From Variovorax sp. Root473 (GTDB lineage: Bacteria; Pseudomonadota; Gammaproteobacteria; Burkholderiales; Burkholderiaceae_C): DNA of 50,561 nt. Both the position numbers and the translations under genes were made by a program. The notes below the pieces were generated by a model, which saw only the letters and a list, made by a program, of their open reading frames with translations, was not told the DNA's origin and ran no database searches. Numbering within the stretch: the stretch's first letter is position 1; the number at the start of each line of letters is the position of its first letter. Below are positions 1 through 8,619 of the stretch, one piece after another. Location of the stretch: contig NZ_LMEV01000015.1 in the NCBI RefSeq assembly GCF_001426505.1, forward strand, positions 167,771-218,331, given 5' to 3'.

Positions 1-41
1 AAGCAACCGCCAAAACCAATCCCAAACAACTACATTGCACA

Positions 42-64
42 CAATTGAATTGCGAACTACAATT
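42..64 (+). promoter_or_regulatory. Candidate OhrR operator upstream of ohrR
   Basis: An AT-rich element lies just ahead of the ohrR start: the near-perfect palindrome CAATT-G-AATTG at 42-52, followed by TACAATT at 58-64. OhrR proteins are known to bind AT-rich palindromes of the TACAATT/AATTGTA type at their own promoters. The position, ending 7 bases before the start codon, would let OhrR repress itself. No similar site is visible between ohrR and ohr, which suggests that ohr is transcribed from this same promoter. Confidence 0.5.
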
Positions 65-70
65 CAGCCC

Positions 71-523
71 ATGCCAACGAAACCCAACACAGACGACCTG
101 CTCAAGCTGGACAACCAGCTCTGCTTCGCCGTCTACTCCGCCTCCTTGGCAATGACCCGCCTCTACAAGCCGCTGCTCGAAAAGCTCCAGCTCACCTACC
201 CCCAATACCTCGTGATGCTCGCCCTCTGGGAGCAAGACGGCCCCACCGTCTCCGCCCTCGGCGAACGCCTCTCGCTGGATTCCGGCACGCTGACCCCGCT
301 GCTCAAGCGCCTCGAAGCCAACGGCTACGTCTCCCGCGTCCGCGATGTTGCAGACGAGCGCCGCGTCCACATCACGCTCACCACCGCAGGCCGCAAGCTC
401 AAGTCCCGTGCCGCCAACGTCCCCGAGTGCCTCATGGCCGCCAGCGAATGCTCAGTGCCCGAGCTGATCGCCCTCACGCAGCAAATCCAGACCTTGCGCG
501 ACCGCATCCGCAAAGCCGCCTGA
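71..523 (+). CDS. ohrR: MarR-family organic hydroperoxide sensor OhrR
   Basis: Transcriptional repressor of the MarR family that senses organic hydroperoxides by cysteine oxidation and releases the ohr promoter. The 150-residue protein has the OhrR N-terminus with the reactive cysteine in [11 protein letters not shown] (Cys18), a winged helix with [13 protein letters not shown] as recognition region (about 70-82) and the wing segment [11 protein letters not shown]. Two further cysteines (Cys120, Cys127) fit the two-cysteine Xanthomonas type, which forms an intersubunit disulfide. I chose the ATG at 71 rather than an in-frame upstream start at 35, because the longer form would read through the operator and add residues foreign to the family. 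ohr follows 75 bases downstream, the usual arrangement. Confidence 0.9.
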   Translation: MPTKPNTDDLLKLDNQLCFAVYSASLAMTRLYKPLLEKLQLTYPQYLVMLALWEQDGPTVSALGERLSLDSGTLTPLLKRLEANGYVSRVRDVADERRVHITLTTAGRKLKSRAANVPECLMAASECSVPELIALTQQIQTLRDRIRKAA

Positions 524-598
524 TCCACACACAAACACCGAGTTCTCCCCGGCCTCCCAAGGAAGCCCTTTCACCACCCCAAGCCAAAGGAAATCACC

Positions 599-1024
599 AT
601 GACCACCAAGCTCGACAAAGTTCTCTACACCGCAGAAGCCCACACCGTCGGCGGCCGTGACGGCGCCGGCAAGTCCAGCGATGGCGCCATTGACGTCAAG
701 CTGAGCTCGCCCGGTTCGGGCAAGCCCGGCACCAACCCCGAACAGCTGTTCGCGGTGGGCTACGCTGCCTGCTTCATCGGCGCCATGAAGGCCGTCGGCC
801 CGAAGATCAGCGTCAAGGTGCCGGAAGACGTCGCCATCGACTCGAAAGTCTCCCTCGGCCCGACGAACGGCGGCGCGGCCTACGGCATCTCGGTGCAACT
901 GGCGATCACGCTGCCCGGCCTCGACGACGCACAGAAGAAGCTGCTGGTCGACACCGCTCACCAGGTCTGCCCGTATTCGAACGCCACCCGCGGCAACATC
1001 GACGTGGAACTGACCATCGTCTGA
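599..1024 (+). CDS. ohr: Organic hydroperoxide resistance protein Ohr
   Basis: Thiol peroxidase of the OsmC/Ohr family that reduces organic and fatty-acid hydroperoxides in the cytoplasm, using lipoylated proteins as reductant. At 141 residues it has the family's normal length. The two catalytic cysteines are in GYAACFIGAM (Cys58) and HQVCPYSNATRGN (Cys124); the N-terminal VLYTAEAHTVGGRDG is also typical of Ohr rather than OsmC. An AAAGGA ribosome-binding sequence sits about 10 bases upstream of the ATG. It lies directly after ohrR and is probably controlled by it. Confidence 0.95.
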   Translation: MTTKLDKVLYTAEAHTVGGRDGAGKSSDGAIDVKLSSPGSGKPGTNPEQLFAVGYAACFIGAMKAVGPKISVKVPEDVAIDSKVSLGPTNGGAAYGISVQLAITLPGLDDAQKKLLVDTAHQVCPYSNATRGNIDVELTIV

Positions 1025-1052
1025 TTCCGCTCTGACGGTTTCGTGAAACAAG

Positions 1053-1084
1053 GCGCCCCGGCCACAAGCCCGGGCGCTTTTTTC
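1053..1084 (+). terminator. Rho-independent terminator after ohr
   Basis: A GC-rich hairpin (GCGCCC paired with GGGCGC around an imperfect interior) is followed by a run of six T. It starts 28 bases after the ohr stop codon and closes the ohrR-ohr unit. Confidence 0.75.
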
Positions 1085-1214
1085 ATGTCTGTCTCACGGG
1101 TGACGCCGAAACGCACGCCGAGATAGCGCCTTTCACCAAGCTTGGCTAATGTGGCCGCACGTCTCGCCTGTCCCGCCCGCCCGTCCTCAACACACACCCG
1201 TGGAGATCGACCCC

Positions 1215-2333
1215 ATGAGCACCACCCACCTCCTGATCCGCAAAGACCAGCTCGCCACCGCGCGCCTGCACACCGACACCACCGAACGGCCCCTGGCCGA
1301 CGGCCAGGTGCGCGTGCGCATCGACAGCTTTGCGCTCACCTCCAACAACATCACCTACGCCGCGTTCGGCGATGCAATGAGCTACTGGCAGTTCTTTCCC
1401 TCCGAGGAAGAAGGCTGGGGCAGCATCCCGGTGTGGGGCTTCGCGAGCGTGGTGCAGTCGCTGCACCCGGGCGTGGCCGTGGGCGAACGGCTCTATGGCT
1501 ACTGGCCGATGGCCACGAGCGCGGTGCTCAGTCCCGACCGGCTCTCGCCCGCGCGCTTCACCGATGCGGCACCGCACCGCGCCGAGCTGCCCGCGGTCTA
1601 CAACCAGTACTTCCGCTGCAACGCCGACCCGCTGTACACCACCGACACCGAAGACCTGCAGGCGCTGCTGCGCCCGCTGTTCATCACCTCGTGGCTGATC
1701 GACGACTTCATGGCCGACAACGACTTCTTCGGCGCCACCACCATGCTGCTGTCGAGCGCCTCGAGCAAGACGGCCTACGGCACGGCCTTCCAGCTGCACC
1801 AGCGCGAAGGCATCGAGGTGATCGGCCTCACGTCGCCCGCCAACGTGGGCTTCTGCCAGAGCCTGGGCTGCTACGACCGCGTGGTGACCTATGACGCACT
1901 GGACAGCCTCGCGGCCGACACGCCGTGCGTGTATATCGACTTCGCCGGCAACGGCGAACTGCGCACCGCGATCCACGAGCGCTTCGCGAACCTCAAGTAC
2001 AGCAGCTCGATCGGCGGCACGCACGTCGAGCAGCTCGCGGCCAAGGGCGCGGGCAAGACCCTGGCCGGCCCGCGCGCCACGCTGTTCTTTGCGCCGGCGC
2101 AGATCAAGAAGCGCACTGCCGAATGGGGCGCCGACGAATTCGGCCGGCGCATGGTGGCCGCGTGGCACCACTTCCTGGCCACGGTGACCGATGCCAGCAA
2201 CCCCTGGCTGCACGCCGAGCACCACCACGGCGGCGAGGCGGTGCAGGCGGCCTACGCGCAGGTGCTGTCGGGCAAGGGCGACCCGCGCACGGGCCACATC
2301 CTCTCGCTTTACAAACAAGCGGGCGCACGCTGA
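1215..2333 (+). CDS. DUF2855 family protein
   Basis: A 372-residue protein with the hallmarks of the DUF2855 family: an N-terminal half resembling the GroES-like part of medium-chain dehydrogenases (VRVRIDSFALTSNNITYAAFGD, VWGFASVV, GERLYGYWPM), then a Rossmann-like half with the SASSKTAYGTAFQL segment and YIDFAGNGELRTAIH. The reaction is not established for the family; a quinone-oxidoreductase-like role is only suggested by the fold. The ATG at 1215 is preferred over an in-frame start at 1149, since homologous sequence begins with the ligand-like segment after it and GGAGA lies just upstream. It is followed 33 bases later by srkA on the same strand. Confidence 0.75.
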   Translation: MSTTHLLIRKDQLATARLHTDTTERPLADGQVRVRIDSFALTSNNITYAAFGDAMSYWQFFPSEEEGWGSIPVWGFASVVQSLHPGVAVGERLYGYWPMATSAVLSPDRLSPARFTDAAPHRAELPAVYNQYFRCNADPLYTTDTEDLQALLRPLFITSWLIDDFMADNDFFGATTMLLSSASSKTAYGTAFQLHQREGIEVIGLTSPANVGFCQSLGCYDRVVTYDALDSLAADTPCVYIDFAGNGELRTAIHERFANLKYSSSIGGTHVEQLAAKGAGKTLAGPRATLFFAPAQIKKRTAEWGADEFGRRMVAAWHHFLATVTDASNPWLHAEHHHGGEAVQAAYAQVLSGKGDPRTGHILSLYKQAGAR

Positions 2334-2366
2334 CCGGCACGGGGCCCGTGTGGCGACAATCGCCGC

Positions 2367-3410
2367 ATGACCCCTTCTTCCGTCGCGCCCGCGAACACCC
2401 ATCCTTACGAGAGCCTCACGCCCGACGTGGTGCTCGACGCGCTCGCGACACTCGGCCTGCACGGCGACGGCCGCCTCACCGGCCTGAACTCCTACGAAAA
2501 CCGCGTGTACCAGGTCTACCTGGAAGACCCGGCCCCGCACCCTGCCGTCGTCGTCAAGTTCTACCGCCCTGGCCGCTGGAGCGAGGCCGAGATCCTCGAA
2601 GAGCATGGCTTCTCGCTCGAACTGGCCGCCGGCGAGGTGCCGGCCGTGCCGCCGCTGGCCTTCGACGGCAAGACGCTGCACCACCACGCCGGCTTCGCCT
2701 TCAGCGTAAGCCCCTACCGCGGCGGCCGCGCGCCCGAGCTGGACAACTTCGAGGTGCTCGAATGGGTCGGCCGTTTCCTGGCGCGCATCCACACCGTGGG
2801 CAGCGCCAAGCCCTTCGAGGCCCGCCCCGCGCTCGACCTGCAGACCTTCGGCCTGGACTCGCGCGACTGGCTGCTGGAGAACGACAAGATCCCGCTCGAC
2901 ATGCAGCGCGACTGGGAAAAGATGTGCAACGAGGCGCTGGACATGGTCCGCGCCACCGCCCTGGCGCTGCAGCCGCCGGCCTCCGACTTCAAGCCCCGCA
3001 AGCTGCGCCTGCACGGCGACGTGCACCCCGGCAACATCCTGTGGACGCCCACCGACCGCCCCGGCGGCGGCCCGCACTTCGTCGACCTGGACGACGCGCG
3101 CACGGGCTTCGCGGTGCAAGACCTGTGGATGCTGCTGTCGGGCGACCGCGCGCAACGCACGGCACAGCTGTCGGGCCTGCTCGACGGCTACGAGCAGTTC
3201 CGCGAATTCGATCGCCGCGAGCTGGCGCTCATCGAGCCGCTGCGCACGCTGCGGCTCATCCACTACAGCGCCTGGCTGGCGCGCCGCTGGGAAGACCCGA
3301 TCTTCCCGATCAACTTCCCGTGGTTCGGCTCCAGCGACTACTGGAAAGGCCAGATCCTCGTGCTCGAAGACCAGTGCGAGCAGATGGCCGAGGAGCCGCT
3401 GTACGCGTGA
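2367..3410 (+). CDS. srkA: Stress response kinase A (SrkA/RdoA, YihE family)
   Basis: Serine/threonine kinase of the YihE/SrkA branch of the aminoglycoside phosphotransferase fold, a cytoplasmic enzyme that in E. coli counters stress-induced cell death. Of 347 residues, the visible motifs are the N-terminal LNSYENRVYQV loop, a likely ATP-binding lysine in VVVKFYRPGRW (Lys64), the catalytic loop LHGDVHPGNILW (Asp218) and the metal-binding segment HFVDLDDARTG (about 238-246). The C-terminal FPINFPWFGSSDYWKGQI is also characteristic. It stops one base before the convergent LysR gene. The physiological substrate is unknown. Confidence 0.9.
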   Translation: MTPSSVAPANTHPYESLTPDVVLDALATLGLHGDGRLTGLNSYENRVYQVYLEDPAPHPAVVVKFYRPGRWSEAEILEEHGFSLELAAGEVPAVPPLAFDGKTLHHHAGFAFSVSPYRGGRAPELDNFEVLEWVGRFLARIHTVGSAKPFEARPALDLQTFGLDSRDWLLENDKIPLDMQRDWEKMCNEALDMVRATALALQPPASDFKPRKLRLHGDVHPGNILWTPTDRPGGGPHFVDLDDARTGFAVQDLWMLLSGDRAQRTAQLSGLLDGYEQFREFDRRELALIEPLRTLRLIHYSAWLARRWEDPIFPINFPWFGSSDYWKGQILVLEDQCEQMAEEPLYA

Positions 3411-4307
3411 TCACTGAGTGGCGTTCGCGGCCAAGCTCTGCGCCACGCCTTCGAGCAGCCGCTCGACCAGCACATTGACCGGCCCGGCGCGCCACACGCC
3501 GTAGGCCTCCGACTGCGCCACCGCGCGGTCGAGCGGGCGGAACACCGCACCGCGCAGCGCCGAATGCCGCATCGCCTGCGGCACCAGCGCCACACCCATG
3601 CCCTGCGACACCAGCGACACCACGGCCAGCCAGTGCCGCACCTCATGGCGCACTTCGGGCGAGAAGCCCGCGTCGGCGCAGATCGACAAAATGCGCTCGT
3701 GGTAATCAGGTGACGCCTCGCGCGAGAACAACACGAAGGGCTGCGCGCGCAGGTCGGCCGGCGCCAGCACGCGCTTGCGCGCCAGCGCATGGCCCGCGGG
3801 CAGGCAGGCCACGAAGGGCTCCGACAGCAGCAAGCGATGCTGCAGCTCGGCCGGCATGCGGCTGGTGTGAACGAAGCCCAGGTCGAGCCGGTCGTGCAAC
3901 AACTCGGCGATCTGCACGCCCGAATTGAGTTCGCTCAGCGTGATGCGCACGGCCGGGTGCCGCGCCTGGAACGCGCGCAGCGCGGGCGGCAGGCCGCGAT
4001 AGAGCATGGCGCCGACGAAGCCGATGCGCAGCCGGCCCGCCGAGCCGGTGGCCACGTCGCGCGCCTCCGTCGCGGCCTCTTCGGCCTGCAGCAGCACGCG
4101 CCGCGCCGACACGCGCAGCGCCTCGCCCGCGGGCGTGAGCCGCACTTCCTTGCTGTTGCGCTCGAACAGGCGCGCGCCCACCGAGTCTTCGAGCTGGCGG
4201 ATCGCCACCGACAGCGGCGGCTGCGACATCGCCAGCCGCCGCGCGGCACGCCCGAAGTGCAGCTCTTCGGCGAGCACGGAGAAGTAGCGCAGGTGCCGCA
4301 GTTCCAT
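3411..4307 (-). CDS. LysR-family transcriptional regulator of the acyl-CoA/Bug operon
   Basis: A 298-residue LysR-type regulator. The N-terminal helix-turn-helix is clear (MELRHLRYFSVLAEELHFGRAARRLAMSQ then SVAIRQLEDSVGARLFERN, about residues 1-55), followed by a substrate-binding domain with the RIGFVGAMLYRGLPPALRAF start. It is transcribed divergently from the acyl-CoA dehydrogenase operon, with 90 bases between the two starts, so it very probably controls that operon in response to the carboxylic acid or CoA ester degraded there. The effector cannot be told from sequence. Confidence 0.9.
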   Translation of the reverse strand: MELRHLRYFSVLAEELHFGRAARRLAMSQPPLSVAIRQLEDSVGARLFERNSKEVRLTPAGEALRVSARRVLLQAEEAATEARDVATGSAGRLRIGFVGAMLYRGLPPALRAFQARHPAVRITLSELNSGVQIAELLHDRLDLGFVHTSRMPAELQHRLLLSEPFVACLPAGHALARKRVLAPADLRAQPFVLFSREASPDYHERILSICADAGFSPEVRHEVRHWLAVVSLVSQGMGVALVPQAMRHSALRGAVFRPLDRAVAQSEAYGVWRAGPVNVLVERLLEGVAQSLAANATQ

Positions 4308-4319
4308 GAATAGTTAAAT

Positions 4320-4343
4320 CAAATCGTACAAGACCAAATCGAT
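4320..4343 (+). promoter_or_regulatory. Candidate LysR operator in the divergent promoter
   Basis: The intergenic stretch contains two copies of CAAATCG (4320-4326 and 4335-4341), and an overlapping inverted repeat ATCG-N13-CGAT (4323-4343). This fits the dyad architecture of LysR-type boxes and lies between the divergent LysR and dehydrogenase starts. Confidence 0.4.
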
Positions 4344-4397
4344 ATTAGACACGGATCGTTGACCACCCAACAATGCGGCGAAACAGGAGACGCCCGC

Positions 4398-6107
4398 ATG
4401 CCCACACCCGCTGCTTCCGCTGCCACAGCCGCCGCGCACCCGATCCCCGATCGCCATGGCCAGAACCTCTTCACCGCCGACACCGAGCTGCACACGCTGC
4501 TCGCGCTGTACCTGCCCGAGGCCCTGCGCACCCACATGCGCCCGCACTTCGAGCGCCTGGGCGACCTGGCAGGCGGCCTGCTCGACGACCTGGCCGGCAC
4601 CGCCGACCGCAACCCGCCCACGCTGAAGCAGCGCACGCGCACCGGCATCGACGAGCAGAAGGTCATCAAGCACCCGGCCTACGTCGAGATGGAGCGCCTG
4701 GCGCTCAGCGAATTCGGCCTGGCGGCCCTCTCGCACCGCGACGAGACGCTGGGCTGGAAGGGCAAGATGCCGCCGCTGGTCAAGTACGTGCTGACCTACC
4801 TCTTCGTGCAGGCCGAGTTCGGCCTGTGCTGCCCGGTCTCGATGACCGACTCGCTCACGCGCACGCTGAAGAAGTTCGGCACGCCCGAGCTGGTCGCCAA
4901 GTACCTGCCGCGCCTGACCTCGCTGGACTTCGACGAGCTCGCGCAGGGCGCGATGTTCATGACCGAGCAGGCCGCCGGCTCCGACATCGCCGCCACCGCC
5001 ACCACCGCGCAGCGCCAGGCCGACGGCAGCTGGCGCCTGGCCGGCGACAAGTGGTTCTGCTCCAACCCCGATGCCGGCTTTGCGATGGTGCTGGCGCGCG
5101 CCGACGACGCGCCCGCGGGCATGAAGGGCGTGTCGCTGTTCCTGCTGCCGCGCGAGCTCGATGACGGCAGCCTCAACCACTACCGCATCATCCGGCTCAA
5201 GGACAAGCTGGGCACGCGCTCGATGGCCAGCGGCGAGATCCGCCTCGAAGGCGCGGTGGCCTACCTCGTGGGCGAGGAAGGCCGCGGCTTCCAGCAGATG
5301 GCCGACATGGTCAACAACTCGCGCCTGTCGAACGGCGTGCGTTCCGCCGGCCTGATGCGTCGCGCGGTGGCCGAGGCCGAGTACATCGCCTCCGAGCGCC
5401 GTGCCTTCGGCCGCGCGCTGGAGCAGATGCCGCTGATGCAGCGCCAGCTCGACAAGCTGCGCGTGCCGTCCGAGCAGGCCCGCACCATGGTCTGCCAGAC
5501 TGCGCAGGCGCTCGCGCGCTCCGACGCCGGCGAGCCCGACGCGTACGCGCTGCTGCGCATCCTCACGCCGCTCATCAAGTTCCGCGCCTGCCGCGACGCG
5601 CGCCGGGTCACGGGCGATGCGATGGAAGTGCGCGGCGGCTGCGGCTACATCGAGGAGTGGAGCGACCCGCGCCTCGTGCGCGACGCGCACCTGGGCTCGA
5701 TCTGGGAAGGCACCAGCAACATCGTCGCGCTGGACGTGATCCGCGCCGTGAAGCGCGAAGGCTCGCTGCCCGTGCTGCGCGCCCACGTCGACAAGCTCAT
5801 CGGCGATGCCACCGGACTCACGCCGGCCTTTGCCGCCGCGCTGCGCGACACCATGGCACGCGCCTGCGCCCTGGCCGAGACCGCCGCGCGCGAAGGCGGC
5901 GACGTGCTCGCGCGCCAGGCCGCATCGGCGCTGTACCACTGCACCAGCGCCGCCGCGATGGCCTGGGAGGCCTCGGCCGGCGGGTCCGCCGCGCGCCTGC
6001 GCTGGGCGCAGCTCGTGCTGTTGCACCGCGTGCTGCCGCGCGACCCGCTTGCGCCCGACGCGCTGCCCGCCGACTGGCATGACGCCGTCGTCCGCACCAC
6101 CGCCTGA
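4398..6107 (+). CDS. AidB-like acyl-CoA dehydrogenase
   Basis: FAD-dependent acyl-CoA dehydrogenase of 569 residues, close to the AidB/long form with a C-terminal extension rather than the 380-residue short form. Visible are the mid-domain FAD/substrate segment MFMTEQAAGSDIAAT, the KWFCSNPDA and KLGTRSMASGEI motifs, and the C-terminal AidB signature MEVRGGCGYIEEW...DAHLGSIWEGTSNI. The start at 4398 is supported by AGGAGA seven bases upstream; an in-frame TTG at 4359 lacks this. It is the first gene of the LysR-controlled operon with two Bug receptors, a thioesterase and a CoA-transferase, and would introduce the alpha-beta double bond into the activated acid. The chain type is not determinable. 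Confidence 0.88.
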   Translation: MPTPAASAATAAAHPIPDRHGQNLFTADTELHTLLALYLPEALRTHMRPHFERLGDLAGGLLDDLAGTADRNPPTLKQRTRTGIDEQKVIKHPAYVEMERLALSEFGLAALSHRDETLGWKGKMPPLVKYVLTYLFVQAEFGLCCPVSMTDSLTRTLKKFGTPELVAKYLPRLTSLDFDELAQGAMFMTEQAAGSDIAATATTAQRQADGSWRLAGDKWFCSNPDAGFAMVLARADDAPAGMKGVSLFLLPRELDDGSLNHYRIIRLKDKLGTRSMASGEIRLEGAVAYLVGEEGRGFQQMADMVNNSRLSNGVRSAGLMRRAVAEAEYIASERRAFGRALEQMPLMQRQLDKLRVPSEQARTMVCQTAQALARSDAGEPDAYALLRILTPLIKFRACRDARRVTGDAMEVRGGCGYIEEWSDPRLVRDAHLGSIWEGTSNIVALDVIRAVKREGSLPVLRAHVDKLIGDATGLTPAFAAALRDTMARACALAETAAREGGDVLARQAASALYHCTSAAAMAWEASAGGSAARLRWAQLVLLHRVLPRDPLAPDALPADWHDAVVRTTA

Positions 6108-6144
6108 GCCCCACCTTCCTCAAGAACAACGGAGACACCAACCC

Positions 6145-7134
6145 ATGCGACACCCACTCAGCCTCCTCCTGGGCACCGCCTGCGCCGCACTGCTGCTCGC
6201 GGCCACGCCCGCCGCGCATGCGCAATCCGGCGCCTTCCCGACCAGGCCGATGACGCTGGTCGTGCCTTTCCCACCCGGCGGCCCGACCGACGCGATGGCG
6301 CGCACGCTCGCCGCCGAACTGCGGGACAAGCTCGGCCAGCCCATGATCGTGGAGAACCGCGCGGGCGCGGGCGGCAACATCGGCGCCGACTACGTGGCGC
6401 GCGCCGAGGCCGACGGCCACACGCTGCTGTTCGGCACCTCGGGGCCGCTGGCCATCAACGTCAGCCTGTACCGCAAGATCAGCTACGACCCGACCAAAAG
6501 CTTCGCGCCCGTGATCCAGGTCGGGTACCTGCCGAACATCCTGGTGGTGAACCCGGCCCTGCCGGTGAAGAACGTGCCCGAACTGGTCGCCTACGCCAAG
6601 GCCAACCCGGGCAAGCTCAGCTATGCCTCGTCGGGCAACGGCGCCTCGTCGCACCTGGCGGGCGTGCTGTTCAACTCGGTGGCCGGCACCGACCTGCTGC
6701 ACGTGCCGTACAAGGGCACGGGCCCGGCGCTCAACGACCTGCTGGGCAACCAGGTCAGCATGACCTTCACCGACATCCTCACCGCGTTGCCCTACGTCAA
6801 GACCGGCAAGCTGCGCGCGCTCGGCGTGGCCACCGCGGCGCGCTCGCAGGCGCTGCCCGACGTGCCGACGATTGCCGAACAAGGGAACAAAGGCTACGAC
6901 GTGAGCGTGTTCTTCGGCATCGTCGCGCCCGCCGGCACGCCCGCCGACCGCGTGACCAGGCTCAACCAGGCGTTCGCGGAAGTGCTGAACTCGCCGAAGG
7001 TCAAGCAGATGTTCGCCAGCCAAGGCCTCGAAGCATCGGCCGACACCTCGCCGCAGAAGCTCGGCCAGTTCATCGTGAGCGAGACGGCGAAGTGGAAGGA
7101 CGTCGTCAAGAAAGCCGGCGCGCAACTCGACTGA
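6145..7134 (+). CDS. Bug-family (TctC-like) periplasmic solute receptor 1
   Basis: Periplasmic tricarboxylate-type binding protein of the Bug family, 329 residues. It has a signal peptide with a hydrophobic core and an AHAQ cleavage site near residue 27, then the family pattern FPTRPMTLVVPFPPGGPTDA, IVENRAGAGGNIG, YASSGNGASSHLAG and HVPYKGTGPALNDLLG. GGAGA precedes the ATG. No TctA/TctB membrane subunits are encoded nearby, the usual situation in Burkholderiales, where many Bug receptors are orphans. Its place inside a CoA-catabolic operon suggests it binds, or signals the presence of, the acid that is degraded. Confidence 0.9.
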   Translation: MRHPLSLLLGTACAALLLAATPAAHAQSGAFPTRPMTLVVPFPPGGPTDAMARTLAAELRDKLGQPMIVENRAGAGGNIGADYVARAEADGHTLLFGTSGPLAINVSLYRKISYDPTKSFAPVIQVGYLPNILVVNPALPVKNVPELVAYAKANPGKLSYASSGNGASSHLAGVLFNSVAGTDLLHVPYKGTGPALNDLLGNQVSMTFTDILTALPYVKTGKLRALGVATAARSQALPDVPTIAEQGNKGYDVSVFFGIVAPAGTPADRVTRLNQAFAEVLNSPKVKQMFASQGLEASADTSPQKLGQFIVSETAKWKDVVKKAGAQLD

Positions 7135-7165
7135 ATTTCAACCACCAAGAGGAGACAAGAGAAAA

Positions 7166-8125
7166 ATGAAAAAGCTGTCACACCTGGTCGTCGCCGCCGC
7201 GCTGCTCGCAGCCGGCCCCGCGATCGCAGAGACTTATCCCCAGCGTCCCGTGACGCTGATCGTTCCCTACGGCGCAGGCGGCCCCACCGACCAGCACCTG
7301 CGCACCGTGGCCGAGGAGGCCGGCAAGGTCCTCAGCCAGCCCGTGGTGCTCGACAACCGCCCCGGCGCCAGCGGCACCAACGGCGCCGCCGCGCTGGTGC
7401 GCGCCGCGCCCGACGGCTACACGCTGGCCGTGCTGCCGGCCTCGGTGTACCGCGAGCCCTTCATCAACAAGGTGGCCTTCGATCCGGCGCGCAGCTTCTC
7501 GTACGTGGTCATGCTGTCCGACTACACCTTCGGCCTCGCCGTGAAGGCCGATGCGCCGTGGAAGACCTGGAAGGACTTCGCGGCCGACGCCGCACGCCGC
7601 CCCGGCAAGATCAACATCGGCGCCACCGGCGCGGTGGGCACCCCGCGCATCGTGATGGACGAGGCCGCCGACGCGGCCAAGGTGCAGTTCAACATGGTGC
7701 CCTTCAAGGGCGACGCCGAAGTCACCAACGCCATCCTGGGCGGCCACATCGACGCCGCGCCGCTGTCGGGCGTGGCCGTGCCCCACATCGAGGCCGGCAA
7801 GATGCGCTACCTCGCCATGCTCACGCCGCAGCGCGTGAAGCGCTACCCGCAGGTTCCCACGCTGCGCGACGAAGGCGTCGATGCGGTCATCGACTCGCCC
7901 TACGGCATCGCCGGGCCCGCCGGCATGGACGCAGCCCGCGTGAAGACGGTGCACGATGCCTTCCACAAGGCGCTCACGTCGCCCGCCAGCCTGCGCGTGC
8001 TGGAACAGCTCAACCAGCAGGCCAACGCGATGGACCCCGAGCAGTACCGCCGCTATGCCCTGGCCGCGACCGCGCGCGAGAAAGATCGCGTGGCACGGCT
8101 GCGCCAGCGCGGCCTGCTCGACTGA
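7166..8125 (+). CDS. Bug-family (TctC-like) periplasmic solute receptor 2
   Basis: Second Bug receptor, 319 residues, 31 bases after the first. Signal peptide MKKLSHLVVAAALLAAGPAIAE is followed by YPQRPVTLIVPYGAGGPTDQ, VLDNRPGASGTNGAAA, INIGATGAVGTPRIV and VPFKGDAEVTNAILGG. It aligns with receptor 1 in the conserved framework but differs in ligand-contact regions: the loop after NRPGA is shorter and TGAVGTPR replaces SGNGASSH. The two are therefore paralogues with possibly different ligands, not a recent duplication. GGAGA lies upstream of the ATG. Confidence 0.9.
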   Translation: MKKLSHLVVAAALLAAGPAIAETYPQRPVTLIVPYGAGGPTDQHLRTVAEEAGKVLSQPVVLDNRPGASGTNGAAALVRAAPDGYTLAVLPASVYREPFINKVAFDPARSFSYVVMLSDYTFGLAVKADAPWKTWKDFAADAARRPGKINIGATGAVGTPRIVMDEAADAAKVQFNMVPFKGDAEVTNAILGGHIDAAPLSGVAVPHIEAGKMRYLAMLTPQRVKRYPQVPTLRDEGVDAVIDSPYGIAGPAGMDAARVKTVHDAFHKALTSPASLRVLEQLNQQANAMDPEQYRRYALAATAREKDRVARLRQRGLLD

Positions 8126-8145
8126 CCCTGAAGACTGCAAGCCCC

Positions 8146-8619
8146 ATGTCACACGACACGCCCACCTGGCCGCCCGAAGAGCCCGGCCTTCTCTTCGGCC
8201 TGCCGATGCCAATGGCGCGCAGCTTCGCGCTGCGCGGCGAAGCCGTCGGCGGCGACCTGGCGCGCGTGCGCATGCCCTACGACCCGGAGCGCACCAACAG
8301 CCGCGGCGACGTGCACGGCGGCGCGATCGCCGTGCTGTTCGACTGCACGCTCGCCAGCGCCGTTCGCGCGCACGCGCCCACGGCCTACGGCGTGGTCACG
8401 GTCGACATCACCGTGCACTACACCGCGCCCTGCGCGGGCGACGTGATCGCCACCGCCGTGTGCGAGCGGCGCGGCCGCGCGCTGTGCTTCGCGCGCGGCG
8501 AGGCACGCAGCACCGAGGGCGAGTTGCTCGCAATCGCCACCGGCACCTTCAAGCTGGTGGCGCGCGCCGCCGCCGCGCCCACCGCGCCTGTTTCCCTCGA
8601 CCCAGCCCCCACCCCATGA
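8146..8619 (+). CDS. PaaI-family hot-dog thioesterase
   Basis: Predicted acyl-CoA thioesterase of 157 residues with a single hot-dog domain. The family's active-site region is visible as SRGDVHGGAIAVLFDCTLASAV (HGG motif followed by the helix), then VVTVDITVHYTAPCAGDVIATAV and GELLAIATGTFKLV. In a CoA-dependent catabolic operon it would relieve stalled CoA esters or release the end product. Its stop overlaps the start of the CoA-transferase gene (ATGA), so the two are translationally coupled. Confidence 0.85.
   Translation: MSHDTPTWPPEEPGLLFGLPMPMARSFALRGEAVGGDLARVRMPYDPERTNSRGDVHGGAIAVLFDCTLASAVRAHAPTAYGVVTVDITVHYTAPCAGDVIATAVCERRGRALCFARGEARSTEGELLAIATGTFKLVARAAAAPTAPVSLDPAPTP

Noticed and set aside
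35..70. Upstream start for ohrR at 35
   Set aside because: It would translate the operator-like palindrome and add residues not seen in the family.
1146..3263. 705-residue open frame on the minus strand
   Set aside because: It lies opposite two well-supported genes (DUF2855 and srkA). Its composition is Arg/Ala/Gly/Val-rich without domains, as expected for an antisense frame in GC-rich DNA.
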